IMG/VR virus record: IMGVR_UViG_3300032294_001984
Location: 1 to 64,000 of that record
Direction: 5' to 3' (one strand)
From: a virus
Length of the DNA: 64,000 nucleotides
This document shows, one piece after another, positions 36,412 to 45,491 of this stretch. How positions within the stretch are numbered: position 1 is the first letter of the stretch; every line of letters starts with the position of its first letter. The notes below the pieces were generated by a model. That model worked only from the letters and a program-made list of their open reading frames with translations, did no database searches and was not told the origin of the DNA. The position numbers and the translations under genes are program-made.

Positions 36412-38223
36412 TCAATTAAGTCGAATATTGTTATTAAGAATTTTTGTTGCCGCGTTTTGTAGCTCAGTTAACATATCTGCAATGTTGGAACCATCTTGGG
36501 TTACAGACACTGGAGGTAGTCCAGGATATGCGTGAGTATGAGTTACAAGGAATCTGACAATCATATTAATTAATTCTAAAAGTTCCTCTCCTCTAACCAA
36601 ACTTGAAGTTTTTGGTAATATTTCATCGACAAATTGGTCTAAACTAATCCCATATAATGTATCGTCAAAATTAATTTTACCTTTTCCGGGGATTGATGAA
36701 TTGTGAGATAATAAATACAAATTATCACTTGCTAATGCCCCGTATGTTGTTGGTCTATTTCGATATGATGATTTCGGCACTGTTGTTGTTTTTGTATTAA
36801 TAGGGGTACCAACTTTACCTTGAGTATAAATTAACCCATAACCCGGAATTTTAAGAGCGGGTAATAATTTAATTTGATTATAAATTTCTGTAATATTTTT
36901 AAATGATTCTGTTGATTCTGCAACATTTATTGTTGTCGGGGCAATTATTGTTGTGCCGTTTAATTGGTTAATATTAGGTAGTAAAACATTCTCAATATTT
37001 TGAGATATCAATTTAGTAGTCACTTGATTAACAACGTTTTGATAAACTTCATCTAATGCACTTTGAAGACCATTTGAGGTCTCATTTGCGACAACTATAC
37101 CTGTATTAATATCAATAACTTGTATGTTTATATCACAAATTATTGGTAAAAGTTGGGTACAAGTATTAGTACCAATAGAATAATAATTTTGATTATATAT
37201 TGGTGTTGGAGGTATCGAAGATTTTAAAATATTATATGTTAAATTATTAGGTCTATAAAATATTGGAAATTTATTATTAGAATCTGTAAATAATTTGATA
37301 CCCGTCTTTGTTACATTAGAATTATTACACGTTTGAATGAAATTATTAATAAAAGCAACGACTTCTGATTTCGATAATAAACTAAAAGTTTCCGAGGCAA
37401 TCAATGATTTCAAATTTTCTTTAATAATACTTCCAACAGTTAAATTCTTTGAGTTTGTGGATATGTCATTTTTTAAACTATATAAGTAAACAGTACCTGT
37501 AAATTTATTTTGGGTATTTTCAGGATTTGTTATTACCCACTCAATTAAATGTTTAACCGAAACAATTTGTTCATTAAGTTCTGTAATAATCTTGTTAGGT
37601 TGTCTAACTTTTGATAAATTAAATCTTGATAATTGTAAAAATCCTCTTTGAGAGTTACCAACAGGTGGTATGTTTGGTTCAAGAGATGACCCCTTAAATT
37701 TACCGGCTCTAACAAGTATTTCATTTTCTTTAACAACGACATCCGCACTACCACGACCCAAGATTGCGTTATCTCCTGGTTCAGGAAAAACACCTTTATG
37801 AATTGCAGCATCAGTATATGTACCATCTCGGTTTTTTAGGGGTTTTGATGCCGATAATTGAAGTCCTGTTCCTGTAAGTTTATTTCCCCCAACATAATAT
37901 TCAAAGTTTGTTGTAGTTGGACTTGAAAAATTATTTTGAACGTAATATTGATTTTGGAATTTAAAATCTTTATTAACATACATTACTTGAATTAATTCAT
38001 CATCTTTCGGGACTTGATATAAGAAATAAGGAATAAGTGGTCCAAAAACGAACGGGTCTCTCGGTCCCCACCTGTCTTTTTCTTCATTCCAAGGAGGACT
38101 TGTAATTGACCTTATAATGTCGTTATAATTGTCTATTAGTAACCTGGCTCTAACCCTACCCAACATCAATGGGTCTTGATTATCAAGTACTTGTGCTTGA
38201 AAAAAAATTGAATTGTCTACCAT
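36412..38223 (-). CDS. baseplate hub/central spike protein, gp5 OB-fold type (603 aa)
   Basis: Residues 1-85 carry the OB-fold pattern of T4 gp5 and relatives: FQAQVLDNQDPLMLGRVRAR, PWNEEKDRWGPRDPFVFGPLIPYFLYQVPKDDELIQVMYV. The C-terminus has FLVTHTHAYPGLPPVSVTQD, a His-rich segment typical of central baseplate proteins. The lysozyme domain of T4 gp5 is not visible. The centre (200-480) is phage-specific. It would sit at the tip of the tail tube. Confidence 0.8.
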   Translation of the reverse strand: MVDNSIFFQAQVLDNQDPLMLGRVRARLLIDNYNDIIRSITSPPWNEEKDRWGPRDPFVFGPLIPYFLYQVPKDDELIQVMYVNKDFKFQNQYYVQNNFSSPTTTNFEYYVGGNKLTGTGLQLSASKPLKNRDGTYTDAAIHKGVFPEPGDNAILGRGSADVVVKENEILVRAGKFKGSSLEPNIPPVGNSQRGFLQLSRFNLSKVRQPNKIITELNEQIVSVKHLIEWVITNPENTQNKFTGTVYLYSLKNDISTNSKNLTVGSIIKENLKSLIASETFSLLSKSEVVAFINNFIQTCNNSNVTKTGIKLFTDSNNKFPIFYRPNNLTYNILKSSIPPTPIYNQNYYSIGTNTCTQLLPIICDINIQVIDINTGIVVANETSNGLQSALDEVYQNVVNQVTTKLISQNIENVLLPNINQLNGTTIIAPTTINVAESTESFKNITEIYNQIKLLPALKIPGYGLIYTQGKVGTPINTKTTTVPKSSYRNRPTTYGALASDNLYLLSHNSSIPGKGKINFDDTLYGISLDQFVDEILPKTSSLVRGEELLELINMIVRFLVTHTHAYPGLPPVSVTQDGSNIADMLTELQNAATKILNNNIRLN

Positions 38224-38426
38224 TATTTTCTTAATTGATATTCATCTAATGATTTATTATATAATTCTTCCACTTTATCTAAATAAATGGTTAAACTAAT
38301 GATATTATTTTTAGTTATTTCAAAATCAGTTGTTAATTTATCCATGATTTTGATTAACTCACTATTAGGTAAATTTTTTATATCACCTAAATCTTTTATT
38401 ATGCTTTCGAATTCTTCTTTATTCAT
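38223..38426 (-). CDS. small helical protein between baseplate genes (67 aa)
   Basis: The start at 38426 (MNKEEFESIIKDL) is chosen because it falls 1 nt after the upstream stop; a longer start would overlap that gene. Coiled-coil-like throughout. Stop overlaps the next start by one base. Possibly a chaperone for tail assembly, as small genes here often are; inference. Confidence 0.68.
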   Translation of the reverse strand: MNKEEFESIIKDLGDIKNLPNSELIKIMDKLTTDFEITKNNIISLTIYLDKVEELYNKSLDEYQLRK

Positions 38427-38427
38427 A

Positions 38428-40443
38428 TTATACTTTTTTACCTGAAACTTTAAATATTCCAAAAGGAGTTAGAGTTACACCTTCAACTTTACCATTTTCA
38501 TCTTCTTCTTTTCCAGCACCTCTATGTGTCATTAAATTATAAACACCCATTAAATTTGCAGACCCATCAGGAAGAGGCCCCGTTGGTATACCAACCGATT
38601 GTAATAATTCAATAGTATTGATTGTTGACCTTTCAGGTGAAGTCCCGGGTAACAAATCGGTTACAAGTAACAAAGGTATCGGTATTGGGGTTGTAGGTAA
38701 TTGTGATATGGCTTGCAAAAGTGAAAGTATATTATCAATTAATGATTTACATTTTCTGTAGTCATCAACTAATTGGGATACAATTAGAAGTATATTAACC
38801 AATCTTAATATTATTCTATATTTTTTTAAAACTTTTGATTTTGTAATATCAAAAATAACAGAACTGATTAAGTTTAAAATATCTTTTTTTAATTCTTCAT
38901 ATAAGGCAGATAAAAATAACGCCCCAATTTTTGATATAACTTGAATGTTAAAAGTTTTAAAAACTTTTAAAAAATCAGTTGGATTATCAACCTGAGTAGA
39001 ACTTGTGGGAGGTGGTGGGCTGCCAGCAGGTGGATTTAATTGTCCCTCCACAACTTGTAATAATATAAAAATTGGAAATAATACTTTAGGACTTAATACT
39101 GAGGATGCAACTGCCAATGGTATTTGTTTTAAAATATCTTTGTTAACCGCAATTTCCACATCAACACCGGTTAAAAACCCCGACCAATCAGGATTTTGAT
39201 ATATTGTATCTAAAATATTATTAATACTTTTAACTTGTTCTTCAGGTGTTTGAGAATCAACAACTTCTCTAAATTTATCTAATTCATCCACTAACGTTTC
39301 AAAATCGACTGGTAATTTAACATTATCACAACTTTCAAATTCCATAACACCATTTTGGATATTAGAAATTCGAATATCGATATTTCTTAAATCTTGCTCC
39401 GTAAATTCAAAAAATGTGTCATCAACTCCATCTAATTCTGCAACTTTGGCGACACCACTAACATCAATCTCTCTCCTACTATCAAAACAAAGACCTAATA
39501 TCCTTTGGACAATTGTTGAAAATCTACTAGATTGATTAATTTCATTTGAACTTAAATTAGCTTTCATACTAATTGCTCCTGAAATAAAGTTTACGAGATT
39601 TTCTGCAATATTAACACTATCAACTAATTTAATCGTCGAATAATAATCACTTAAAAATTCTATAACTTTGTTAGGGCTATTATTAGGTCTGTTAATTAAT
39701 TCTACTTTATAACAATCTTGAGTTACCCCATATTGATTCGTAGGACTATACATAAAGTCAAATAAGTCAGCTCCCGAAGTTCCTTGGTAATATTTCCCAT
39801 ATTCTTTAAAAAATGACCTACCATTATTATTATTTTCCAATCTAAGGTTTAACTCCTTATTCATTGGAAATGCTGTTGGTCCTGAAAACGGTTTATAAAC
39901 TCCCGGTTGTGCGTTTGGATTAGGTTTTTCATATGATATTTTACCTAATTTACTATCAACGGGTGATTTTAATAACGATGCAAAATCTAAAGATTGTATT
40001 GGGACATATATTCCACCATTACTTGTAAGTGTTAACGGATTTTGATTTAGAACCGCAGCGGTCACTCCCGTAAATGTTTGTTCTTGTGAACAACCTAATG
40101 CCTTTATAGATTCTTCAGTGATAATTTTTCTAACCTCCGGTTCTATCTTAACAACTACCTCTAAAAGTTTTCTTTTTAAATAATTTGTTGTACTTAGTCC
40201 ACTTCCATTTGTGAGATTAATTAATTCTAAAATTTGGTCAAAAGATGTTTTTTGGTCTCTTAAATATCTTTTTTGTTGTTTTGAAATATTTTCTAAACTA
40301 GTTGCAATTTTAGGTGCCGATTGAGTAAATGAATTTCCTGCGGAACTCTTTAATTGTTTCGCCGCTGATGAAATCTCAATAAATGTTTTGATTGAACTTA
40401 TTTGACTTTTTGCACTATCAAAACTCGCACTTAAATCAGCCAT
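38428..40443 (-). CDS. baseplate-region structural protein (671 aa), unknown
   Basis: N-terminal 90 residues form long helices (ASFDSAKSQISSIKTFIEISSAAKQL), then mixed alpha/beta, a Pro-rich stretch (NPPAGSPPPPTSS) near 485 and hydrophobic helices at 505-600. The end returns to a Gly-rich beta region. Position before the hub gene on the same strand suggests a baseplate or tail-assembly protein. The hydrophobic helices near 505-600 could be membrane-active. Confidence 0.68.
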   Translation of the reverse strand: MADLSASFDSAKSQISSIKTFIEISSAAKQLKSSAGNSFTQSAPKIATSLENISKQQKRYLRDQKTSFDQILELINLTNGSGLSTTNYLKRKLLEVVVKIEPEVRKIITEESIKALGCSQEQTFTGVTAAVLNQNPLTLTSNGGIYVPIQSLDFASLLKSPVDSKLGKISYEKPNPNAQPGVYKPFSGPTAFPMNKELNLRLENNNNGRSFFKEYGKYYQGTSGADLFDFMYSPTNQYGVTQDCYKVELINRPNNSPNKVIEFLSDYYSTIKLVDSVNIAENLVNFISGAISMKANLSSNEINQSSRFSTIVQRILGLCFDSRREIDVSGVAKVAELDGVDDTFFEFTEQDLRNIDIRISNIQNGVMEFESCDNVKLPVDFETLVDELDKFREVVDSQTPEEQVKSINNILDTIYQNPDWSGFLTGVDVEIAVNKDILKQIPLAVASSVLSPKVLFPIFILLQVVEGQLNPPAGSPPPPTSSTQVDNPTDFLKVFKTFNIQVISKIGALFLSALYEELKKDILNLISSVIFDITKSKVLKKYRIILRLVNILLIVSQLVDDYRKCKSLIDNILSLLQAISQLPTTPIPIPLLLVTDLLPGTSPERSTINTIELLQSVGIPTGPLPDGSANLMGVYNLMTHRGAGKEEDENGKVEGVTLTPFGIFKVSGKKV

Positions 40444-40446
40444 ATG

Positions 40447-40815
40447 TTACTTCATTTTATACATTTCTTCGTCATTTGCAACATCTTTTTCAATTAGATT
40501 TTGAATAAGGTCATCATCTAAATCTGCAAGTGAAAATGATTCATTGTTATTGGTATTTGATTTTTCCCATATACTGGATTGTAATTTTGACAAACTAATC
40601 TTTTTTTCAACACAATCATTAACGATTTTTTGTTGTTTCTCAATGACAGGACCTATTTTAGTCATATCAGATGGGTCTTTTAACATTGATAACATTTTAT
40701 TTTGAATTCTTATTGCAGTTTGTCTCTGTTCAACAAGTTCATTGTAAATTTCCTGCATTAATGCTAAAATGGAGTCTTTAGTAAAATTAATTTCTTTTCT
40801 TTGTGGTCTAGGCAT
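40447..40815 (-). CDS. small helical protein (122 aa), unknown
   Basis: Coiled-coil-like protein (ILALMQEIYNELVEQRQTAIRIQNKML ... KIGPVIEKQQKIVNDCVEKKISLSKLQ). Preceded by a TATTTAT box at 40820-40826, 4 nt before the ATG. First gene of the baseplate block. Unknown. Confidence 0.68.
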   Translation of the reverse strand: MPRPQRKEINFTKDSILALMQEIYNELVEQRQTAIRIQNKMLSMLKDPSDMTKIGPVIEKQQKIVNDCVEKKISLSKLQSSIWEKSNTNNNESFSLADLDDDLIQNLIEKDVANDEEMYKMK

Positions 40816-40819
40816 ACCT

Positions 40820-40826
40820 ATAAATA
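40820..40826 (-). promoter_or_regulatory. TATTTAT late-box candidate
   Basis: Minus-strand AAGTATTTATAGG, 4 nt before the start; heads the baseplate operon. Confidence 0.5.
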
Positions 40827-40830
40827 CTTT

Positions 40831-41580
40831 TTAATCGGTTTTCATTTTATTTTGAATCAAAATATATAATTTTTTGAATCTTTTCATAGAACTTCGTATT
40901 TCTTTGGTACTAAGATTCGTCATTTCTCTTAATGACAATAAGATAATATTTTTATTAAATTTATTATTATCAGCACTGGAAAATATGGTTTCGTAATTTT
41001 CAAATAAATCTATTAGGGCATAACCTAATTTTTTTTCATTGTCATTTAGGTTATCACCTTCAATAAACAATTTTAATTCATTCGAATATTCACCAATAAT
41101 TGTACTAGTGTCTGTATACTCTTCATCTATCCTATACGTCATATCAGGGCGTCGCTCAATACTTTCGGATACATCCTCATATGAAATTTTTCGATTAGTT
41201 TCTTTTTGGTCTTTTATTATTTGACCCATCAAATAATTTTTACATATAGTTCCAAAATAAGAATACGCCTTCTTTTCTTTTGATGGTTTAAATTTGTCGA
41301 CCTTAGTCATTAAAAATGAATGAGTGTCACAATGAATTTCTTCAAAGTCCATATCTTTACGATATAATTTATATCTTCTTATGATTGAAGATATCATTTT
41401 ATCTAAGGGTGCTTTTAAAAAGTCATTGTATATTCTATTTTTTTCTTCAGAAGTTTTTGCGATTAAAAATTCTTTAACCGCATCCTCTTCTCTTGTGTCA
41501 AAATAATTTACATTTACGGTTTTCCTACCTCTTTTTTTCGATGAAGTATCTTCCGTTATTGCTGATAGGGTATCCTGCAT
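40831..41580 (-). CDS. sigma factor for late transcription, T4 gp55-like (249 aa)
   Basis: The segment VDKFKPSKEKKAYSYFGTICKNYLMGQIIKDQKETNRKISYED has the sigma region 2 pattern, where core RNA polymerase and the -10 element are bound. The C-terminal helices (SLREMTNLSTKEIRSSMKRFKKLYILIQ) could be a reduced region 4. T4 gp55 acts with a sliding clamp on late promoters; no clamp gene lies in the window. It is in a continuous minus-strand run with the glycosyltransferase genes, its stop 4 nt before the late box of the baseplate operon. TATTTAT boxes before virion genes are its natural candidate targets. Confidence 0.8.
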   Translation of the reverse strand: MQDTLSAITEDTSSKKRGRKTVNVNYFDTREEDAVKEFLIAKTSEEKNRIYNDFLKAPLDKMISSIIRRYKLYRKDMDFEEIHCDTHSFLMTKVDKFKPSKEKKAYSYFGTICKNYLMGQIIKDQKETNRKISYEDVSESIERRPDMTYRIDEEYTDTSTIIGEYSNELKLFIEGDNLNDNEKKLGYALIDLFENYETIFSSADNNKFNKNIILLSLREMTNLSTKEIRSSMKRFKKLYILIQNKMKTD

Positions 41581-42386
41581 TATTCATTTTCAACTTGATA
41601 ATTTATGTTTCTATCTTCTACAAAGAAAAATTCTTTTTTTGCTGTTTGAACCCAAAATTTAACTTCATCTTCTAACATTTTGGTTTCACCATGTTTATAA
41701 TTCCAAAATATTGACCCTTCTCTCATATTAGTATGTTTATACCCAAGTTTAGGTATTGACATAATATGAACCGAATTATAAGTTAATCTTAGTAAAAACT
41801 CATAAACAAAAGTTAATTTAATTGAAGGTTTAAAACCGCCGAAATCCTCAATAACTTGTTTTTTAATTACCGCACCTGCAGTTTGGAAATTTTGATAGTC
41901 TTGTAATGTTTCATTAGTTAGTACTCCCATTTCTTGACTGAAGTTAGCAGCAAATGTTGCTTCGTTAGTAAACCCTGCAAATACTCCTTTCTCATCGGTT
42001 TCAACGACAACCGGTAAAAATACTTTAGATTCAGGATATGATTCGATATATTTTTTAACATTTTTAAACCAAATTGAGGAATATTCATCGTCAAATTCAA
42101 AAAGTGATATCCACTCACCTTTAGCCTTTTTAATTCCGTAATTAACCTGTTCAGCGTAACTAGGTTCTTTATCCCATAATAATTTAACAACGTTTAATGA
42201 ACCAAAATCGTAGTTGTTTAAAAATTCGATTAACGATTCTTCAGATGTGTGGACAATAACTAATTCCTCAACACCTACTGATTGATTATTGATTGATGTT
42301 ATTGCTTTTTCAAAATATTCATTAAAATCTCTAGATTTAGACGATTTTATCGGTAATATAATTGATATTGATAATTTATTTTCCAT
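41580..42386 (-). CDS. glycosyltransferase, GT2-like (268 aa)
   Basis: GT-A fold start SISIILPIKSS..., acceptor-side SINNQSVGVEELVIVHTSEES and KAKGEWISLFEFDDEYSS, where the acidic DDE block should bind the metal-nucleotide sugar. The first gene of the sugar block and overlapping by one base with the sigma gene. Sugar and acceptor cannot be read. It could act on DNA, virion protein or host surface. Confidence 0.8.
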   Translation of the reverse strand: MENKLSISIILPIKSSKSRDFNEYFEKAITSINNQSVGVEELVIVHTSEESLIEFLNNYDFGSLNVVKLLWDKEPSYAEQVNYGIKKAKGEWISLFEFDDEYSSIWFKNVKKYIESYPESKVFLPVVVETDEKGVFAGFTNEATFAANFSQEMGVLTNETLQDYQNFQTAGAVIKKQVIEDFGGFKPSIKLTFVYEFLLRLTYNSVHIMSIPKLGYKHTNMREGSIFWNYKHGETKMLEDEVKFWVQTAKKEFFFVEDRNINYQVENE

Positions 42387-42387
42387 A

Positions 42388-43440
42388 TTATTCTTCAGTT
42401 TTAGATATTTGTTGTTCGAATGAGTCAGCTCTTGTATTTAAGTAATTTTCAAATAATGAAATAACACTAGTGTCAAATTCTTGTTTATTAGTGTAAGATT
42501 CTACCGTCTTCTTCATATTATCATAAAGTTCAGGTTTAATATTATCCTCTAACCAATTTTGAATAAAGTCGGCAATGAAATCACACATCATTGGTTTATT
42601 TGTTACCCATATCCCATTATCTTCGTTCATCCATTCAGGTTGAATGTAAGGAACTTTCCCAATAACAGGAACTCCTGATGCCATAGACTCTAATGGAAAA
42701 GTCCCAAAACCACTTTCATCGTCAATCCAAACACTCATAAAACATTCTCTTAATGAATTACCAAATTCTTTTTCTGAAAGACCTCTTAAGTCTCTAAAAG
42801 TGAACCATCTATATTGAGGGAATTTAAGGTAGAATGTTTTAATTATGTTAATCGTATCTGATTGGTCTTTAGTGTGAATGCCAATAATTGGCATCGGTGG
42901 AAGATTCTTAGGATAAAAATTATCAGTTATTAAAGGTTTGATTATGTCAAAAGACGATTGTCTCATTACTGTCTCAATATACTCTTGTTGTTTTGTTGTT
43001 GTAGTTAAACATTTGAAAACACCATATTGAGCCCAATTTTGACCAGGTTGTAATGTCTCAACAATATGATTATAGTTTTGGGTTAAAACAATTTTACCAC
43101 AAGGTAAATTTTTAATTTGTTCCATAACATAACCAAATACCTCAGGAATGATTATGAAATCTTCCGGTGAAATTTCCAAATTTTGACCTTCAATTGATTT
43201 GTGAGGTATTGACATATATTCCTCATCTAACCAAGCAATAACACCTGAATATTCTTTTTTCTCGTGGAGAATTATAGGGTTAAACCCTGCATCTAATAGC
43301 GATTTCGCCATTTGATAAATTAATCTAACAGAAGCTTTAGCATTTCCTTTGGTGTCTTGAATAAGAAAATAAATTCTTGATTGTTTTTCCCTTAGGTTCT
43401 GTATCGATTTTTTTACTTTTTCATTTAATGATGTATCCAT
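42388..43440 (-). CDS. glycosyltransferase, GT4-like GT-B fold (350 aa)
   Basis: N-terminal half binds acceptor (YQMAKSLLDAGFNPIILHEKKEYSG); C-terminal half has the donor-binding ESMASGVPVIGK motif (GFGTFPLESMASGVPVIG) of GT-B enzymes, with a glutamate for nucleotide sugar. Separated from the GT2 gene by one base. Probably works in sequence with it. Confidence 0.8.
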   Translation of the reverse strand: MDTSLNEKVKKSIQNLREKQSRIYFLIQDTKGNAKASVRLIYQMAKSLLDAGFNPIILHEKKEYSGVIAWLDEEYMSIPHKSIEGQNLEISPEDFIIIPEVFGYVMEQIKNLPCGKIVLTQNYNHIVETLQPGQNWAQYGVFKCLTTTTKQQEYIETVMRQSSFDIIKPLITDNFYPKNLPPMPIIGIHTKDQSDTINIIKTFYLKFPQYRWFTFRDLRGLSEKEFGNSLRECFMSVWIDDESGFGTFPLESMASGVPVIGKVPYIQPEWMNEDNGIWVTNKPMMCDFIADFIQNWLEDNIKPELYDNMKKTVESYTNKQEFDTSVISLFENYLNTRADSFEQQISKTEE

Positions 43441-43441
43441 T

Positions 43442-43732
43442 TTAATATCGATTTATAAGTTTTTTATTTAATAAGCTGTTGAATGCAATTCTAAAAGGTA
43501 TGCTGGTATTACCTCCTGATTTTGAACTTGAGTTCAAAATTTTATCGTCAATGTCATTATGTTCAGTTAAAATAGTGTCAAATAACATTTTTACCATTTC
43601 AAATTTTAACATATTAATTTTTACTTCTGTTTCACCAGAAGATACATTTTCGAAATTTTGGTCTGACATGTCCAAATATTCCTCCACTTTATCTAAATCA
43701 ATAAAGTAGTTTTCACCTAATACTTCAATCAT
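43442..43732 (-). CDS. unknown small protein (96 aa)
   Basis: Acidic and helical (EVLGENYFIDLDKVEEYLDMSD ...). Overlaps the upstream HAD-like gene by 4 nt, so coupled in translation. No motif recognised. Confidence 0.65.
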   Translation of the reverse strand: MIEVLGENYFIDLDKVEEYLDMSDQNFENVSSGETEVKINMLKFEMVKMLFDTILTEHNDIDDKILNSSSKSGGNTSIPFRIAFNSLLNKKLINRY

Positions 43733-44319
43733 AGTTCTTTTATTTTATTTTGTAATTCCTTTAATTTTGTTATTGAATGTTCTACATCAATTTCTTGATT
43801 ATATGATGTTTCATATTTAATAACAACTTTATCTTTAGGATGGTTTAATAATAAGTTAGGATTTGCGGTAAGTAAAACATCTATTGATTCCCACATTGAA
43901 TTTATTGTTGATTCACTATAAAATTTAACTGTTTCAACAAGACAACCAAATTTTGATATGAAAAATAATGAAGCTGGTTTTGATTTACCCATTTCATCGG
44001 AAACTATCAGAATATCATGATTATCTCTCGTATCTAAATAAAAATCATTAAAGTCCATCATACTTGAAGTTTCTACTGAACCTGCGTGACCAAAAATTTC
44101 CATAGTGTGCTCCTTGTATAAAAAATTGTACAATTCATCTTCATCTTTAAACTTAAGATGTTTTGAAATATCTAAAGTTGTTAAATCAGAAATTACTTCG
44201 TAATCAGATTTTTCTTCGTCTTCTTTGAATGGGTTTTCTAAATACCACTTCTCATACTCTTGTTGTATTTTTTTTAAGGTATCTCGTAATACTCCATTTA
44301 ATTCTATTGCGATTCTCAT
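43729..44319 (-). CDS. HAD-like protein with altered catalytic motif (196 aa)
   Basis: The start MRIAIELNGVLRDT is in the position of the HAD motif D-x-D-G, but reads E-L-N-G, so both catalytic aspartates are replaced. Later LIVSDEMGKSKPASLFFISKFG resembles the motif II/III region of nucleotidase-like HAD proteins. The fold may be kept as a binding module. It overlaps the PhoH gene by 4 nt. Inactive phosphatase, or another chemistry, are both possible. Confidence 0.6.
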   Translation of the reverse strand: MRIAIELNGVLRDTLKKIQQEYEKWYLENPFKEDEEKSDYEVISDLTTLDISKHLKFKDEDELYNFLYKEHTMEIFGHAGSVETSSMMDFNDFYLDTRDNHDILIVSDEMGKSKPASLFFISKFGCLVETVKFYSESTINSMWESIDVLLTANPNLLLNHPKDKVVIKYETSYNQEIDVEHSITKLKELQNKIKEL

Positions 44320-45065
44320 TCCGTTTCGTTATCGTATTTTTGTAAAATTTTACTAATTAAAGGATTTCTAACAATATCATTTCTGTCTTTAAACTCAAAA
44401 GTTGAGACGTATTCATCATTTCTAAACTTTTCCATTGCGTCCCATAACCCACTATGAGTTTTATTTTTATATCTATCGGATTGTTCAACATCTCCTGATA
44501 TGAAAAATTTACTATTAAACCCTATTCTTGTCAATAGTAGTTTCATTTGACTTGGAGTGGCATTTTGACCTTCCTCAAAAATTAAAATTGAATTGTCAAT
44601 ATTCATCCCTCTCATAAATGCCAAAGCAAATACTTCGATAACCTCAATTTCTTTTAATTTTTCTCTATTCTCTTTACCGATTATTTTGTTTAATAAGTAA
44701 TAAGATGGAAAAATATACGGGTCTAATTTTTCTTCAACATTTCCGGGTAAACTACCTAATTTTTCTTCAGCTTCTACTGCCGGTCTAACTATAATAATTT
44801 TTTCATATGGGGTGGTTGGGTCTGCAAGTAAATCTACCGCAGCTTTCATTGTTATGTAACTTTTTCCAACCCCTGCAGGTCCAGAACATATTGTAATTTC
44901 ACTCGAGATTAAAGTATCGTAATACTTCTTTTGATTTACGGTTAAAAATTTTTCTTTAGTTTTTTTCTTTAGAATTGTACAGATTAATTCTTTTCTTGTT
45001 TTAGTATTTACCTCTTGTCCTGTGGTTACAGTTGAAGATGGTCTTTTAGCTCTAGGATTCCCCAT
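44316..45065 (-). CDS. PhoH-like ATPase (249 aa)
   Basis: P-loop ATPase with Walker A SGPAGVGKSYI at about residues 61-71, the family block IIIVRPAVEAEEKLGSLPG, Walker B NSILIFEEGQNATPSQMK and FISGDVEQSD. PhoH-like proteins are frequent in phages; several are linked to RNA helicase or phosphate-starvation roles, but the phage function is not settled. Overlaps the HAD-like gene by 4 nt. Confidence 0.9.
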   Translation of the reverse strand: MGNPRAKRPSSTVTTGQEVNTKTRKELICTILKKKTKEKFLTVNQKKYYDTLISSEITICSGPAGVGKSYITMKAAVDLLADPTTPYEKIIIVRPAVEAEEKLGSLPGNVEEKLDPYIFPSYYLLNKIIGKENREKLKEIEVIEVFALAFMRGMNIDNSILIFEEGQNATPSQMKLLLTRIGFNSKFFISGDVEQSDRYKNKTHSGLWDAMEKFRNDEYVSTFEFKDRNDIVRNPLISKILQKYDNETE

Positions 45066-45082
45066 TTAAAATTTTTTTAAGT

Positions 45083-45466
45083 TTATTGATAATTAACATA
45101 ATCTTTCTGTTCTTGCATTTCAGAATTAGTTAATTGATTTATTGTATTTTTAATAGTAAACCTAATATCGTTATTTTTATATACTAATCTAGATAACTCA
45201 ATAAATTTATTATCGAAAATTTTTTGAGATTCAATTATTCTTAATTCATCTTCAATTTTCCACAATGTGGTATTAACATTAACTAGTTGGTGATATAAAT
45301 CCAAAAGTTTTTCATCGTTTAAATATGAAGATGAAAAATTATATAACAATTCAAATTCTTTATTAATAAACTCTAATTTAGAGTTATCAGATATCATAGT
45401 TTGTTTTATATGGAGGATTGATAATTTATCGATTAATTCTCCAACACTAACAGGAATTTGTATCAT
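45083..45466 (-). CDS. DUF6165-like protein (127 aa)
   Basis: The start at 45466 (MIQIPVSVGELIDKLSILHIKQTMI) is preferred because it begins the family block and avoids overlapping the epimerase gene. The rest matches the family pattern: NTTLWKIEDELRI, FIELSRLVYKNNDIRFTIKN. DUF6165 genes occur beside glycan genes. Function unknown. Confidence 0.75.
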   Translation of the reverse strand: MIQIPVSVGELIDKLSILHIKQTMISDNSKLEFINKEFELLYNFSSSYLNDEKLLDLYHQLVNVNTTLWKIEDELRIIESQKIFDNKFIELSRLVYKNNDIRFTIKNTINQLTNSEMQEQKDYVNYQ

Positions 45467-45491
45467 ATAGTAATGCTCTTTAATGTTAATT

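Noticed and set aside
39005-39199. Small plus-strand frame in the baseplate gene
   Set aside because: Inside a clearly coding 671-codon gene on the other strand, no regulatory signals.
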